IMG/VR virus record: IMGVR_UViG_3300008110_000239
Location: 1 to 31,941 of that record
DNA: 31,941 nt
Direction: 5' to 3' (one strand)
Source: a virus
This document shows positions 6,317 through 13,900 of the stretch, piece after piece (the first letter of the stretch is position 1; each line of letters begins with the position of its first letter). Position numbers and translations under genes: made by a program. Under the pieces are notes generated by a model. It saw nothing but the letters and a program-made list of their open reading frames with translations. It did not search any database and was not told the origin of the DNA.

Positions 6317-6610
6317 ATGGAGCCATTTTTCACTCATACATGCCGTAAATGCGGGGTTACTGATGAAGCCAAATTTTACCATGCAGGCCCGCATTTAAAA
6401 CAAGTTTGTAATTTTTGCGGTTTCTATGTTAAGTTTTTTGATAAGTCAAAAGTTCCGGATGTAAAAGAGATTAAACTAAAAATATTTGCATTAGCCGATA
6501 AGAATTTAGAGGCTATAGAGACCGGTAAAAAAGAAATTGGCTTTGTTTCCGGACTTACGGGTTTGAATGAGAAATTACAGTACTTGAACCTTTATTTGCA
6601 TTTTAGATAA
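6317..6610 (+). CDS. Small zinc-ribbon protein
   Basis: A 97-residue protein. Two CxxC knuckles (CRKC at residues 9-12 and CNFC at about 31-34) form a zinc ribbon, followed by KFFDKSKVPDVKEIK and a helical C-terminal region. It has no signal or membrane segment. Similar small zinc-ribbon proteins occur next to phage primases and may bind nucleic acid, but I do not recognise a family. It lies three bases before the primase-ATPase gene and shares its leader RNA. ATG 6317 is chosen over 6287 because the latter falls in the 3' strand of the leader pseudoknot and would add a non-conserved-looking hydrophobic stretch. Confidence 0.7.
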   Translation: MEPFFTHTCRKCGVTDEAKFYHAGPHLKQVCNFCGFYVKFFDKSKVPDVKEIKLKIFALADKNLEAIETGKKEIGFVSGLTGLNEKLQYLNLYLHFR

Positions 6611-6613
6611 CAT

Positions 6614-8746
6614 ATGATTTCATTTTACAACCGCTTGCCTTCTAAGGGCCAACCGCACAAATCGGATGGAACTATGTCAATTGATGACTTTATAAGCAAT
6701 ATAAAGTTTGGTAAGTGGCGGGAATTGATTGAGCCTGTAAGGGCCGAAAAAGACAAGAAAAAACGCGATGAACTTAAAAGAAATCTAATTTCAGTCACTT
6801 GTTCAGGTGTTTTTAATGAACGCCGTGAAGATGTTCTTATCTCTCACAGCGGATTTTTATGCATCGACATAGATAATTTTACTGATAAATCCAGAATTAT
6901 CTCCGACCAATACACCTACGCCTGTTTCGATTCGGTTTCCGGATTAGGGTTTGCTGTCCTAGTAAAAGTTAATCCGAATAAGCATAAAGAATCTTTTTTA
7001 TTTATTCAGAAGCATTATTTTGATAATTATGGAATAGTAGTTGACCGAGCGCCTCAGAATGTTGCCTCGCTTAGATATGTAAGTTTTGACCCCCTTGTTG
7101 AAGTAAACCGAAAGTCAAAAATATCCAAGGTTTTATATGAACCAAAGAAACGCATACCGTCGCTCGCAATAGTTTTATCTGACGATAAGGTAAGTGAATA
7201 TGTAAAAGAGGCCGTGCAGCGCGGTCTTAATATTGCTGGCTCTTACTTTGATTATCTTAATTTATCTTTCGCCTTGGCACAGGGTTTTGGCGAAAACGGT
7301 CGCTCGTATTTTCATGCACTTAGTTCTCAGGACGCAAAATATAATTCTGTTCATGCTGACCGTCAATTTGATTTAGCATTAAAGCGTGGTAAAACAGGTG
7401 TAACTGTTGGTACATTTTACTATATGCTTAAACAGGCGGGGATTCAAATAAAAAATGATTCCAGTAAAGAGGTTGGTATAGTGGCAATAGCTAAAAAGGC
7501 AGGCCGAACAAAAGAAGCCGTTACTAAACAGTTAATTGAAATTAACGGCGTGAACGCAAAGACCGCCGCTACACTTGTTGATCAGGTTTTCTCTAGGGAT
7601 GACATTACTCTTAAAACCGTAACAGTTGATCCTGAACGTTTAATAGAATCCCTGGTTGAATGGATTACTCAAAACCACCTGCTTCGCAGGAATTGTTATA
7701 CTAAATTAATCGAAGAAAATGGCGCGGTTATAACTACTGAAAAGATGAACTCTATATACCTGCGCGCCCGAGCAGCATTTAACACGAGTGAAGTCACTTT
7801 TGATCTTATTAAGCGTGTTATTAACTCCGATTTTATTCCCACCTTTAACCCGATAACCGAATACATAGAGAAAAATTCTTATCGCAATTCCAACGGCAAC
7901 ATTCATGCGATAGCAACCACAATAAGTTCAGATACAAAAGGTAGTTATATGTTCCTTGAAAAATGGCTTTTGGGAATAATTGCCGTATACATGGGAAAGG
8001 CTGTCCGTTACCGTTTAGCTTTAGTTGGTAAGGGTAGAACGGGTAAAACGCAATGGTTTCGTAGACTGCTACCAACTGCTCTTAAATCCATGTATGGGGA
8101 ATCCTCTTTAGATGCAGGCAAGGATGACGAGTTATTAATGTGCCAAAAATTGGTACTAATGGATGATGAACTTTCATCAAAATCCAGAGTTGATGAAAAA
8201 AGGATAAAAAACCTAAGTTCTAAAAACACATTTTCTCTTCGTGTTCCTTATGGAACCCATAATGAAGATTTTAATCGACTTGCTATTCTTTGCGGCACAG
8301 CAAATGAAACAGATATTATTACCGATAGAACGGGTAATACTCGTTACCTGGTTATAAACGTGGATTCGATTAATCACGCTGCATACAACGAAATTGATAA
8401 AGATGAACTTTTCATGGAACTATACCGCACATACCTTGAACGCGGTCCTGAATGTTGGTATCTTAACGATACTGAGAATGAAGTTCTTATCGAGAGTTCG
8501 GATTCACACGTAGAAATAAATCCAGAACTTGAATTACTTCAAAAATACTTCCTACCACCAACAGAACACGGGTTTTTTACTGAAATGACAGCTACCGATA
8601 TTAAGGTCCACATAGAAACCCATTCCCGCCAGCAAATAAAATCCATGAAATTCTTTGGAATAGAACTTAAAAGGTATTTTGGTGAGGCCAAACGAACGGA
8701 AAAATCTCGATTATATCGGGTAATAATTAAGCAAAGCGGCAACTAA
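6614..8746 (+). CDS. Primase-like BT4734/VirE P-loop ATPase
   Basis: A 710-residue replication protein. The N-terminal part, about residues 50-180, resembles the BT4734-like N-terminal domain (SHSGFLCIDIDN, then CFDSVSGLGFAVLVKVN and the LRYVSFDP segment), a primase-polymerase-type fold in Bacteroidota mobile elements. The middle is helical. The C-terminal part is a VirE/VapE-type AAA ATPase with Walker A GKGRTGKT (472-479), Walker B LVLMDDEL (about 513-520), then FNRLAILCGTANE and a DRTGNTRYLVI arginine-finger segment. It probably primes and unwinds DNA at the phage origin. It ends the replication operon; its stop codon lies in the loop of a terminator hairpin. The CHC2 protein encoded at 1801 may complement it. 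Confidence 0.85.
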   Translation: MISFYNRLPSKGQPHKSDGTMSIDDFISNIKFGKWRELIEPVRAEKDKKKRDELKRNLISVTCSGVFNERREDVLISHSGFLCIDIDNFTDKSRIISDQYTYACFDSVSGLGFAVLVKVNPNKHKESFLFIQKHYFDNYGIVVDRAPQNVASLRYVSFDPLVEVNRKSKISKVLYEPKKRIPSLAIVLSDDKVSEYVKEAVQRGLNIAGSYFDYLNLSFALAQGFGENGRSYFHALSSQDAKYNSVHADRQFDLALKRGKTGVTVGTFYYMLKQAGIQIKNDSSKEVGIVAIAKKAGRTKEAVTKQLIEINGVNAKTAATLVDQVFSRDDITLKTVTVDPERLIESLVEWITQNHLLRRNCYTKLIEENGAVITTEKMNSIYLRARAAFNTSEVTFDLIKRVINSDFIPTFNPITEYIEKNSYRNSNGNIHAIATTISSDTKGSYMFLEKWLLGIIAVYMGKAVRYRLALVGKGRTGKTQWFRRLLPTALKSMYGESSLDAGKDDELLMCQKLVLMDDELSSKSRVDEKRIKNLSSKNTFSLRVPYGTHNEDFNRLAILCGTANETDIITDRTGNTRYLVINVDSINHAAYNEIDKDELFMELYRTYLERGPECWYLNDTENEVLIESSDSHVEINPELELLQKYFLPPTEHGFFTEMTATDIKVHIETHSRQQIKSMKFFGIELKRYFGEAKRTEKSRLYRVIIKQSGN

Positions 8747-8757
8747 GCCGCTTTTTT
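8734..8757 (+). terminator. Rho-independent terminator of the replication module
   Basis: AAGCGGC (8734-8740) and GCCGCTT (8747-8753) form a perfect 7-bp stem around a 6-base loop that contains the stop codon of the primase-ATPase gene. The stem runs into a T-rich tail to 8757. This is the clearest intrinsic terminator in the window and marks the end of the early/replication transcripts. Confidence 0.85.
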
Positions 8758-9044
8758 CTTGTCAAGGAATTTTTACGTGTCAGGATTATATTATTGAATA
8801 TCAGTAATTTGAGATAAGGCTGACAGTAATGACAGGAAAAAAATAATTTTTTTTTGTATAATGGAATACATATTATATTTATGTGCGTGTGTGTGTATAT
8901 ACGATTACTATATATATTTATATAAATATTATATTTTATTGTCATTATACTCTACAGGCCACGTTATTAAAGGCTGACATTAAATTTTTTCTTACGTCAT
9001 TTTAACGTCATTCAATTGTCATGTGTCAGTACCGTATTTAGTCT
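8758..9044. other. AT-rich control region with repeated TGTCA/TGACA-type motifs
   Basis: No gene is supported here. About ten TGTCA, TGACA or ACGTCA motifs occur, for example near 8760, 8778, 8821, 8830, 8940, 8974, 8995, 9006, 9018 and 9025. A 10-bp direct repeat AAGGCTGACA lies at 8816-8825 and 8970-8979, and ACGTCATT recurs at 8994 and 9005. The centre (8881-8940) is an alternating GT/TA tract that should melt easily. It separates the replication module from packaging genes, so it may be an operator array for the early-late switch or a replication origin. Both are inferences. Confidence 0.45.
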
Positions 9045-9052
9045 TATATTTG
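9045..9052 (+). promoter_or_regulatory. Promoter-like box 5 nt before the VRR-NUC start
   Basis: TATATTTG, a full match to TAnnTTTG, ends five bases before ATG 9058. A transcript from it would have almost no leader. TTG at 9016-9018 is a possible -33 element, but the spacing is longer than usual. Confidence 0.45.
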
Positions 9053-9057
9053 CCATT

Positions 9058-9405
9058 ATGCATTCAGAATCAAAAATCCAAGCCGACATCGTTCGTTGGT
9101 ATAATAATGCTTATTGCCTCACCAATCACTCCCCACGCTGTATGATCCTATCCATCCCCAATGGTGGCACACGCAATAAAACAGAGGCTATTACACTCAA
9201 ATCAACCGGCCTACTGCCAGGTGCATCCGACCTTATTGTACTGCATGGGCCACACCTGCTATGGGTAGAGGTTAAAATGCCAACCGGATATCAATCCCCT
9301 GAGCAACGAATATTCCAGCAAAGGGTTGAGGCTTTGGGGTATAAATATATTTTAGTGAGGTCACTTTTGGAATTTCAAGAAATAATTAGTAATTTAGACC
9401 GATAA
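9058..9405 (+). CDS. VRR-NUC domain nuclease
   Basis: A 115-residue protein with the compact VRR-NUC (PD-(D/E)XK) fold: an N-terminal E-x3-Q helix (HSESKIQADIVRW), IPNGG, G-LPGASDLIVL with the catalytic aspartate, then LWVEVKMPTGYQSPEQRIF with the E-x-K pair and the conserved Q. The final YKYILVRSL strand is usual. Phage VRR-NUC proteins act on branched DNA or assist packaging and genome processing. It opens the packaging cluster. ATG 9058 is chosen because the family begins with the E..Q helix and the box TATATTTG lies just upstream; an earlier in-frame ATG at 9016 would include the promoter region. Confidence 0.85.
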   Translation: MHSESKIQADIVRWYNNAYCLTNHSPRCMILSIPNGGTRNKTEAITLKSTGLLPGASDLIVLHGPHLLWVEVKMPTGYQSPEQRIFQQRVEALGYKYILVRSLLEFQEIISNLDR

Positions 9406-9423
9406 TTACGAATAATTACGAAT
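9402..9423 (+). repeat. Tandem 10-bp direct repeat
   Basis: ATAATTACGA occurs twice in tandem (9402-9411 and 9412-9421) plus two extra bases, overlapping the VRR-NUC stop and abutting the tRNA-like element. It could be a processing or recombination scar; its function is unknown. Confidence 0.6.
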
Positions 9424-9493
9424 GGGCGGGTGGCCGAGAGGTTAGGCAAAGGGGTATTCTACCTTCACATTGGTTCGAATCCGATCCCGTCCA
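9424..9493 (+). tRNA. tRNA or tRNA-like element with aberrant anticodon arm
   Basis: A 70-nt cloverleaf is readable. The acceptor is GGGCGGG 9424-9430 with CCCGTCC 9486-9492 (one G-T), with discriminator A9493. The D arm is GCC/GGC, the T arm ATTGG-TTCGAAT-CCGAT with a canonical T loop. The anticodon arm is abnormal: a 5+7+5 reading (AAGGG-GTATTCT-ACCTT) has a mismatch and gives anticodon ATT with C37, while GGTA-TTC-TACC forms a stronger hairpin with a 3-base loop. The variable loop is only three bases and no CCA is encoded. It may be a decayed phage tRNA, or a tRNA mimic or processing site between packaging genes. Amino-acid identity cannot be assigned. Confidence 0.55.
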
Positions 9494-9510
9494 CTAGGCC
9501 TTATTTTAAA

Positions 9511-9792
9511 ATGTCAAAGTTTAAAAAAAATAATCCAGGGAAACCTAAAGGGGCAGTAAACAAGCTAACCCAAAGCGCCAGAGAGGTGTTTAAAGCCACT
9601 TTGGAGAATGAGAGCGCTCATGTAGCTGACGCATTTAAAAAGGTCAGAGAAACGAATCCTGAGAAGTATTTAGAGTTGTTTAGTAGGTATGCACAATACT
9701 TCATGCCTAAACAATTGGATATCACCACGGACGGTCAAAAAATAACCACATTTAATGTCGGATTCAAAAAACCAGAAGATACCGGAGATTAA
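9511..9792 (+). CDS. Small terminase subunit-like protein
   Basis: A 93-residue basic protein beginning NNPGKPKGAVNKLTQSAREVF. The GxPGxPKGxxNK opening followed by a helical segment is common to phage DNA-packaging proteins that precede a large terminase in Bacteroidota phages. A second helical block (NPEKYLELFSRYAQYFMPK) and an extended tail follow. It would recognise phage DNA and regulate the large subunit. It overlaps the large terminase by 38 bases. ATG 9511 is chosen because an upstream in-frame ATG at 9430 would translate through the tRNA-like element. Family assignment is by context and opening motif. Confidence 0.7.
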   Translation: MSKFKKNNPGKPKGAVNKLTQSAREVFKATLENESAHVADAFKKVRETNPEKYLELFSRYAQYFMPKQLDITTDGQKITTFNVGFKKPEDTGD

Positions 9793-11236
9793 TTTCAATC
9801 CTGAACTTTTCAATAATGTATTTTGGCATTTACAGAGATCGGTTGATAACCATCTTATCAGGTACATTTGGGTTTATGGTGGCAGCTCTGCCAGTAAAAC
9901 ATTTTCTGTAGTTCAATTATTGGTCATTAAAATGCTTCAGGGGCCAAACGAAAACTCATTGATCCTGAGAAAATTTGCGGTTGACATTCGGGATTCTATT
10001 TATTCTGATTTTAAGACGGTTATTACTGATTGGGGACTTGCCGAACTTTTTACCATACAGCAAAACTATATTCAATGCAAAACAGGGTCTTATGTCCGTT
10101 TTCGGGGCTTGGATGATAGCGAAAAGATTAAAGGGATTGCCGGCTTTAAGCGCGTTGTTTTGGAGGAAATAAGCCAATTTGATGAGGTTGATCTTAAGCA
10201 GATCCGAAAAAGGCTACGCGGACAGTCAGGACAGCAAATTATCGGAATATTTAACCCGATCAGCGAAGAACATTGGATTAAAGTGAATGTTTTCGATAAA
10301 GAAGTATTGACCGAACAGGAATGCGATATTGGTGGAATGTGGGTTAATGCGTCTGGTAACTTGGTGATAATGAAAACCAACTACCTGGACAATAAATACA
10401 TTGTCGGGCCTCACTTTGTCGATCAGCACGTTATTGATGACTTTGAAAAGGACAAAATAGACGACTTCGATTATTATAACGTTTACGGACTTGGAAATTG
10501 GGGCCGGTTACGTACTGGCGGAGAATTTTGGAAGGATTTCAACACCAATCTTCATGTTAAGCCAAATGAATCTAACCAGCTTTTCGATCCATCCAGGCCC
10601 ATACACATGGTTTGGGATAAAAACGTTCGGCCTTACCAGCCATGCGCTTTATGGCAAATAAAAATTGATGGGCCTAAAAAATATATCACTCAATTCGATG
10701 AGATAGCGTTTCCAGACCCCCGTAACCGAGTTCGGTATGTATTGGAAGCGTTCGTGGCAAAATACCCTCACACCCTTGTTAAGGGTTTATTTGTTTATGG
10801 TGACCGGACCGCAATAAGCGAAGATAGTACGAAAGAAAAAGGGGAGAATATGTTTACTGAGATTATTGGGGCTTTGCGTAATTACCACCCAACGCTCAGA
10901 ATGCAGTCCGTTAACCCAAGCGTTGTTCAGTCCGGAAAATTTGTTAATGCCTGTTATCGGGCAAATGAAGGTGGAATACACGTAACCATTGGTAATAACT
11001 GCAAGAAATCAATACACGATTACCAGTATGCTTTAGAAGACGCTGAGGGTGGCCTTCAAAAGAAACGCATAACCGACAAGGTGACAGGCATAAGTTATGA
11101 AGAGTTTGGACATTTTTCAGATTGTAAACGTTATATCTTCACCGTTGCTTTTGGCGCTGAGTACCAAACTTTCTTAAAATCAGGAAAAGCGACAAAAATC
11201 ACCTCTGGGAAAGCATTTAGCAAAAATATTTATTAA
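9755..11236 (+). CDS. Large terminase subunit (packaging ATPase-nuclease)
   Basis: A 493-residue DNA-packaging motor. Walker A is GGSSASKT (42-49), Walker B VVLEE (134-138), and the coupling motif IIGIFNP lies at 162-168, giving the N-terminal ATPase. The C-terminal half is the RNase H-like nuclease: D288 in HMVWDKN, D350 in VYGDRTA and the acidic HFSDCKRY segment near residue 460 are the likely metal ligands. This order matches terminase_3-type large subunits. The motor docks on the portal encoded at 12578. The start lies inside the small-subunit gene. Confidence 0.93.
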   Translation: MSDSKNQKIPEINFNPELFNNVFWHLQRSVDNHLIRYIWVYGGSSASKTFSVVQLLVIKMLQGPNENSLILRKFAVDIRDSIYSDFKTVITDWGLAELFTIQQNYIQCKTGSYVRFRGLDDSEKIKGIAGFKRVVLEEISQFDEVDLKQIRKRLRGQSGQQIIGIFNPISEEHWIKVNVFDKEVLTEQECDIGGMWVNASGNLVIMKTNYLDNKYIVGPHFVDQHVIDDFEKDKIDDFDYYNVYGLGNWGRLRTGGEFWKDFNTNLHVKPNESNQLFDPSRPIHMVWDKNVRPYQPCALWQIKIDGPKKYITQFDEIAFPDPRNRVRYVLEAFVAKYPHTLVKGLFVYGDRTAISEDSTKEKGENMFTEIIGALRNYHPTLRMQSVNPSVVQSGKFVNACYRANEGGIHVTIGNNCKKSIHDYQYALEDAEGGLQKKRITDKVTGISYEEFGHFSDCKRYIFTVAFGAEYQTFLKSGKATKITSGKAFSKNIY

Positions 11237-11245
11237 CTTAGAGCC

Positions 11246-11524
11246 ATGAGCGAAAAATCAACAATAAAAGCCAGGATTAAAACCATTAAGCAAAACAATC
11301 TGACAATGTTTCCAGGTGTAGAAAAAGTAAAGCAATGGCTATTTCTTAAAGGTATCTGGAATGCTACCCTGACAGAGGATAATGTGCTTTACATTGAAAT
11401 CATACGTGGCCAAATGGTTAATAAAGAGCAATGGCAAACAATGAAGGGAATGGCCGCTTCTATGCCAGAGGCTTTAAAAGACACTATCGATGGTTTTTTC
11501 GCCACAGACTGGTCTAAATTTTAA
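11246..11524 (+). CDS. Small hypothetical phage protein
   Basis: A 92-residue soluble protein, helical at both ends (KSTIKARIKTIKQ; EQWQTMKGMAASMPEALKDTIDGFF) with a short central beta stretch. No signal peptide, membrane segment or known motif is visible. It follows the large terminase by nine bases and ends the packaging cluster just before a promoter-like region, so it is probably a packaging or head accessory protein; that is position-based only. Confidence 0.75.
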   Translation: MSEKSTIKARIKTIKQNNLTMFPGVEKVKQWLFLKGIWNATLTEDNVLYIEIIRGQMVNKEQWQTMKGMAASMPEALKDTIDGFFATDWSKF

Positions 11525-11543
11525 TAGCGCAAAAATAGCGCAA
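11523..11543. promoter_or_regulatory. Tandem AATAGCGCAA pair upstream of neck/portal operon
   Basis: AATAGCGCAA occurs at 11523-11532 and 11534-11543, 11 bases apart, one helical turn. The same decamer is paired again at 18699-18729 before the capsid operon, 21 bases apart. The second copy here is 17 bases upstream of a TAnnTTTG box. A protein-binding site for late-gene activation is the simplest reading. Confidence 0.5.
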
Positions 11544-11560
11544 AGTCTTTGAGTGTTGGT

Positions 11561-11568
11561 TAAATTTG
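11561..11568 (+). promoter_or_regulatory. Promoter-like box 4 nt before the neck-adaptor start
   Basis: TAAATTTG fully matches TAnnTTTG and ends four bases before ATG 11573. Transcripts from it would be leaderless or nearly so. No TTG is seen near -33; the AATAGCGCAA repeat occupies that position instead. Confidence 0.45.
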
Positions 11569-11572
11569 GGCA

Positions 11573-12577
11573 ATGCCTTATTTAATACTCCAAGATTACT
11601 ATTCCAGTATTCAGGATGCTAATTTGCAACAGGTCCTGGCAAGTGTAGACGCTTATCGATTGACTAAGCAGGCGACGGCTTTGGAGGAAATAAAATCCTA
11701 CTTGGTTCAAAAGTACGATATCAGTCAGGAATTTAAGGAAACACTAAAATACAGCTATACTGCAACGTACAACGCGCGTCAGTTGGTTTATCTGGATGCT
11801 GATGCATTTAGCCATGCTGGTACTTATGCGCTGAACGCTGTAGTTGTTTATACCGGTAACGTTTATTACTGCAAATTAGCCGTCGTTACTCCGGGCGTTT
11901 TTAGCCTAACTAACTGGACGCTTTTAGGTCCACAATATTCATTTTACTACATCCCGTTACCTTACCCAGAGTTTGATTACACCGCGTTTTATGCTCAGGA
12001 TGACATTGTATTTTGGGAAAATAAAGTATACACTTGTCTTAAGCCAACAGTAGTGCCGATCGCTCAACAATACGACACTTACTCAAAAGTTCCTTTTCAA
12101 AATCAATTTCCCGGAATAAAAGTAGATCAATGGAGTGCAGGTGTTCCCTACTCAGTATCTGGCTTATGGCCTACGGCAATCCCAGGAGATTTTACGGCAT
12201 GGTCAAATGTGACAATTTACACAACTGGTCAGCGCGTCTATTTTAATTCGATAATTTACCAGGCTCAAGCCAATAGCACAAATATTGAGCCATGCACCGA
12301 CATAACAAAATGGTTACCCGTTTCATTTATATCGGGCGACAACCGAAATCCACAATTAGTCGAATTAAATGTGCACATAGCAATTTACAAGCTTTCAACT
12401 CGAATTTCACCGCGCAACATCCCTGATATTTGGGTAAAGAACTACGACGATGCCATTAAATGGTTAAAGAATGCGGCCAGGGGCAATGATATAACAGCCA
12501 ATTTACCGATGAAACAACCAGATCAAGGGTTTAGAACCCGTTGGGGTGGACACACAAAACAGCAAAATACTTACTAA
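11573..12577 (+). CDS. Mu gp36-like (DUF1320) neck adaptor with inserted carbohydrate-binding-like modules
   Basis: A 334-residue protein. Residues 1-50 are helical (DANLQQVLASVDAYRL...ALEEIKSYL) and residues 254-312 contain SGDNRNPQLVEL, VHIAIYKLSTRI and YDDAIKWLKNAARG. Together these resemble the two halves of Mu gp36/DUF1320, a head-tail connector. Between them are three beta modules (about 82-120, 135-190 and 207-250) with a repeated plan: a turn, V-Y-x-x-N-x-V-Y-x-C/A, and a closing W. This resembles chitin/cellulose-binding (CBM5/12-type) folds. They probably decorate the neck and may touch host glycans. It abuts the portal gene with no gap. The adaptor assignment rests on pattern and position; the CBM likeness is structural inference. 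Confidence 0.65.
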   Translation: MPYLILQDYYSSIQDANLQQVLASVDAYRLTKQATALEEIKSYLVQKYDISQEFKETLKYSYTATYNARQLVYLDADAFSHAGTYALNAVVVYTGNVYYCKLAVVTPGVFSLTNWTLLGPQYSFYYIPLPYPEFDYTAFYAQDDIVFWENKVYTCLKPTVVPIAQQYDTYSKVPFQNQFPGIKVDQWSAGVPYSVSGLWPTAIPGDFTAWSNVTIYTTGQRVYFNSIIYQAQANSTNIEPCTDITKWLPVSFISGDNRNPQLVELNVHIAIYKLSTRISPRNIPDIWVKNYDDAIKWLKNAARGNDITANLPMKQPDQGFRTRWGGHTKQQNTY

Positions 12578-13900
12578 ATGAGCGTCACATCTCGTATAAA
12601 AAACTTTTTTGGCATCACCCCTACTACAATAGGCATTACTTCCACGCGCCCGGATAATAAGCACGATCTTAACCGGCATATTGTCCGGATGAAGTTGGAC
12701 CGGATAAAGCAGGACATTGCTTTGTGGCGCGAAGCGATTAGTCAGGCTGAGAATGTTTACTACCCTAACCGTCTAGCCTTACAAAGGCTATACTTAGATA
12801 CCGTTCTTAATGGTCACGTTAGGGCGTGTATGCGTGAGCGTAAAGATTTGACATTGCTAAAAGACTTTGAATTTCAATCTCCGAATGGTGAGGTCAATAA
12901 AAAGATTACAGACCTCATGCACGCCAGTTGGTTCTATGGATTAATGGAATTTATTATAGACGCTCAATTTTACGGTTACTCTTTGATTAACTGGACCGAG
13001 GTTGAGAAAAGCATTATTAAGGATATCCAAATAATTAAACGTTGGAATATTAGCCCGGACAGACTGCAAGTATTATCGTTTCCGGGCGCATTTAACGGAA
13101 CTAGCATATTTGATCCCGCAGATGTTGATTGGTCGCTATGGGTGCCAACTCCTTCAGAAGATGGTATAAGTAATTGCGGTTGGGGATTATTGCGATCCGT
13201 GGCACCTTATGAAATTTACCTCCGAAATTTAATGGGCTTTAATGGCGACTATGTTGAAACGTTTGCCCAACCCTTTAGGCACGGAAAGACTGATAAAACA
13301 AATGGACCAGAGCGTGACGAGTTTGAAAAATCGGTAGCCAACATGGGCGCAATGGCGTACGCTATTACGGACCCATTGGATGACATAGAATTTAAAGATA
13401 CTACCGGAGGCGGTAACGGATATAAATCCTACGAATCATTTCAGGAACGAAATGAGAAAACTATTTCAAAGCTCTTTTTTGGGCATTCTGATGCTATTGA
13501 TAGCAGAACAGGTAAATTAGGCAGCGAACAAGGTGAAGATAGTCCTGTTGCCAAAGCAATACGCCGTACCGAGGCAAGGGACGCAAGATTCGTTGAAACG
13601 GTTATTAACGATTCTCTTATTGAGAAACTAAATAATTTAGGGTTTGGAATACCAGCCGGAACTAAATTTGTTTTACTTAACAACAAAGAGAAACACGAAG
13701 CGCAAGAGGCCGAAACCGCACAAAATCAAGCCGTAGCAACAGTAGTTAAAACTTTAAACGATTCAGGCTATGAAACGACGCCTGAATGGATCACTAAGCA
13801 AACAAATATTCCTATTACCAAAAAGCCAGAGCCAAAACCTGCAACAGGTTTTAATCCGGCTATAAAAAACAAATTGGAGGAAGTATATGGAAAGCTTTAA
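12578..13900 (+). CDS. Portal protein, Mu gp29-like (DUF935)
   Basis: A 440-residue portal. Features of the Mu gp29 family include the central LDTVLNGHVRACMRERK, a wing region with FIIDAQFYGYSLINW, an APYEIYLRNLMGFNGDY segment, and the C-terminal QERNEKTISKLFFGHSDAIDSRTGKLGSEQGEDS stem region followed by helical EARDARFVETVINDSL. The dodecameric portal sits at one capsid vertex, where the terminase docks and DNA passes. The C-terminus ends in a proline/lysine-rich tail. It overlaps the minor-head gene by 14 bases, as in Mu-like gene order. Confidence 0.85.
   Translation: MSVTSRIKNFFGITPTTIGITSTRPDNKHDLNRHIVRMKLDRIKQDIALWREAISQAENVYYPNRLALQRLYLDTVLNGHVRACMRERKDLTLLKDFEFQSPNGEVNKKITDLMHASWFYGLMEFIIDAQFYGYSLINWTEVEKSIIKDIQIIKRWNISPDRLQVLSFPGAFNGTSIFDPADVDWSLWVPTPSEDGISNCGWGLLRSVAPYEIYLRNLMGFNGDYVETFAQPFRHGKTDKTNGPERDEFEKSVANMGAMAYAITDPLDDIEFKDTTGGGNGYKSYESFQERNEKTISKLFFGHSDAIDSRTGKLGSEQGEDSPVAKAIRRTEARDARFVETVINDSLIEKLNNLGFGIPAGTKFVLLNNKEKHEAQEAETAQNQAVATVVKTLNDSGYETTPEWITKQTNIPITKKPEPKPATGFNPAIKNKLEEVYGKL

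Noticed and set aside
8881-8940. GT/TA microsatellite as a CRISPR or iteron array
   Set aside because: No spaced repeat units; it is a simple alternating tract. No CRISPR-like array is seen anywhere in the window.
8727-8945. 72-codon minus-strand open frame in the AT-rich gap
   Set aside because: Composition follows the AT/GT repeat tract, it covers the terminator, and the translated sequence (I/Y/N-rich, low complexity) is not protein-like.
13441-13686. 81-codon minus-strand open frame within the portal gene
   Set aside because: It lies wholly inside a well-supported portal gene and shows no independent coding signature; many similar shadows occur.
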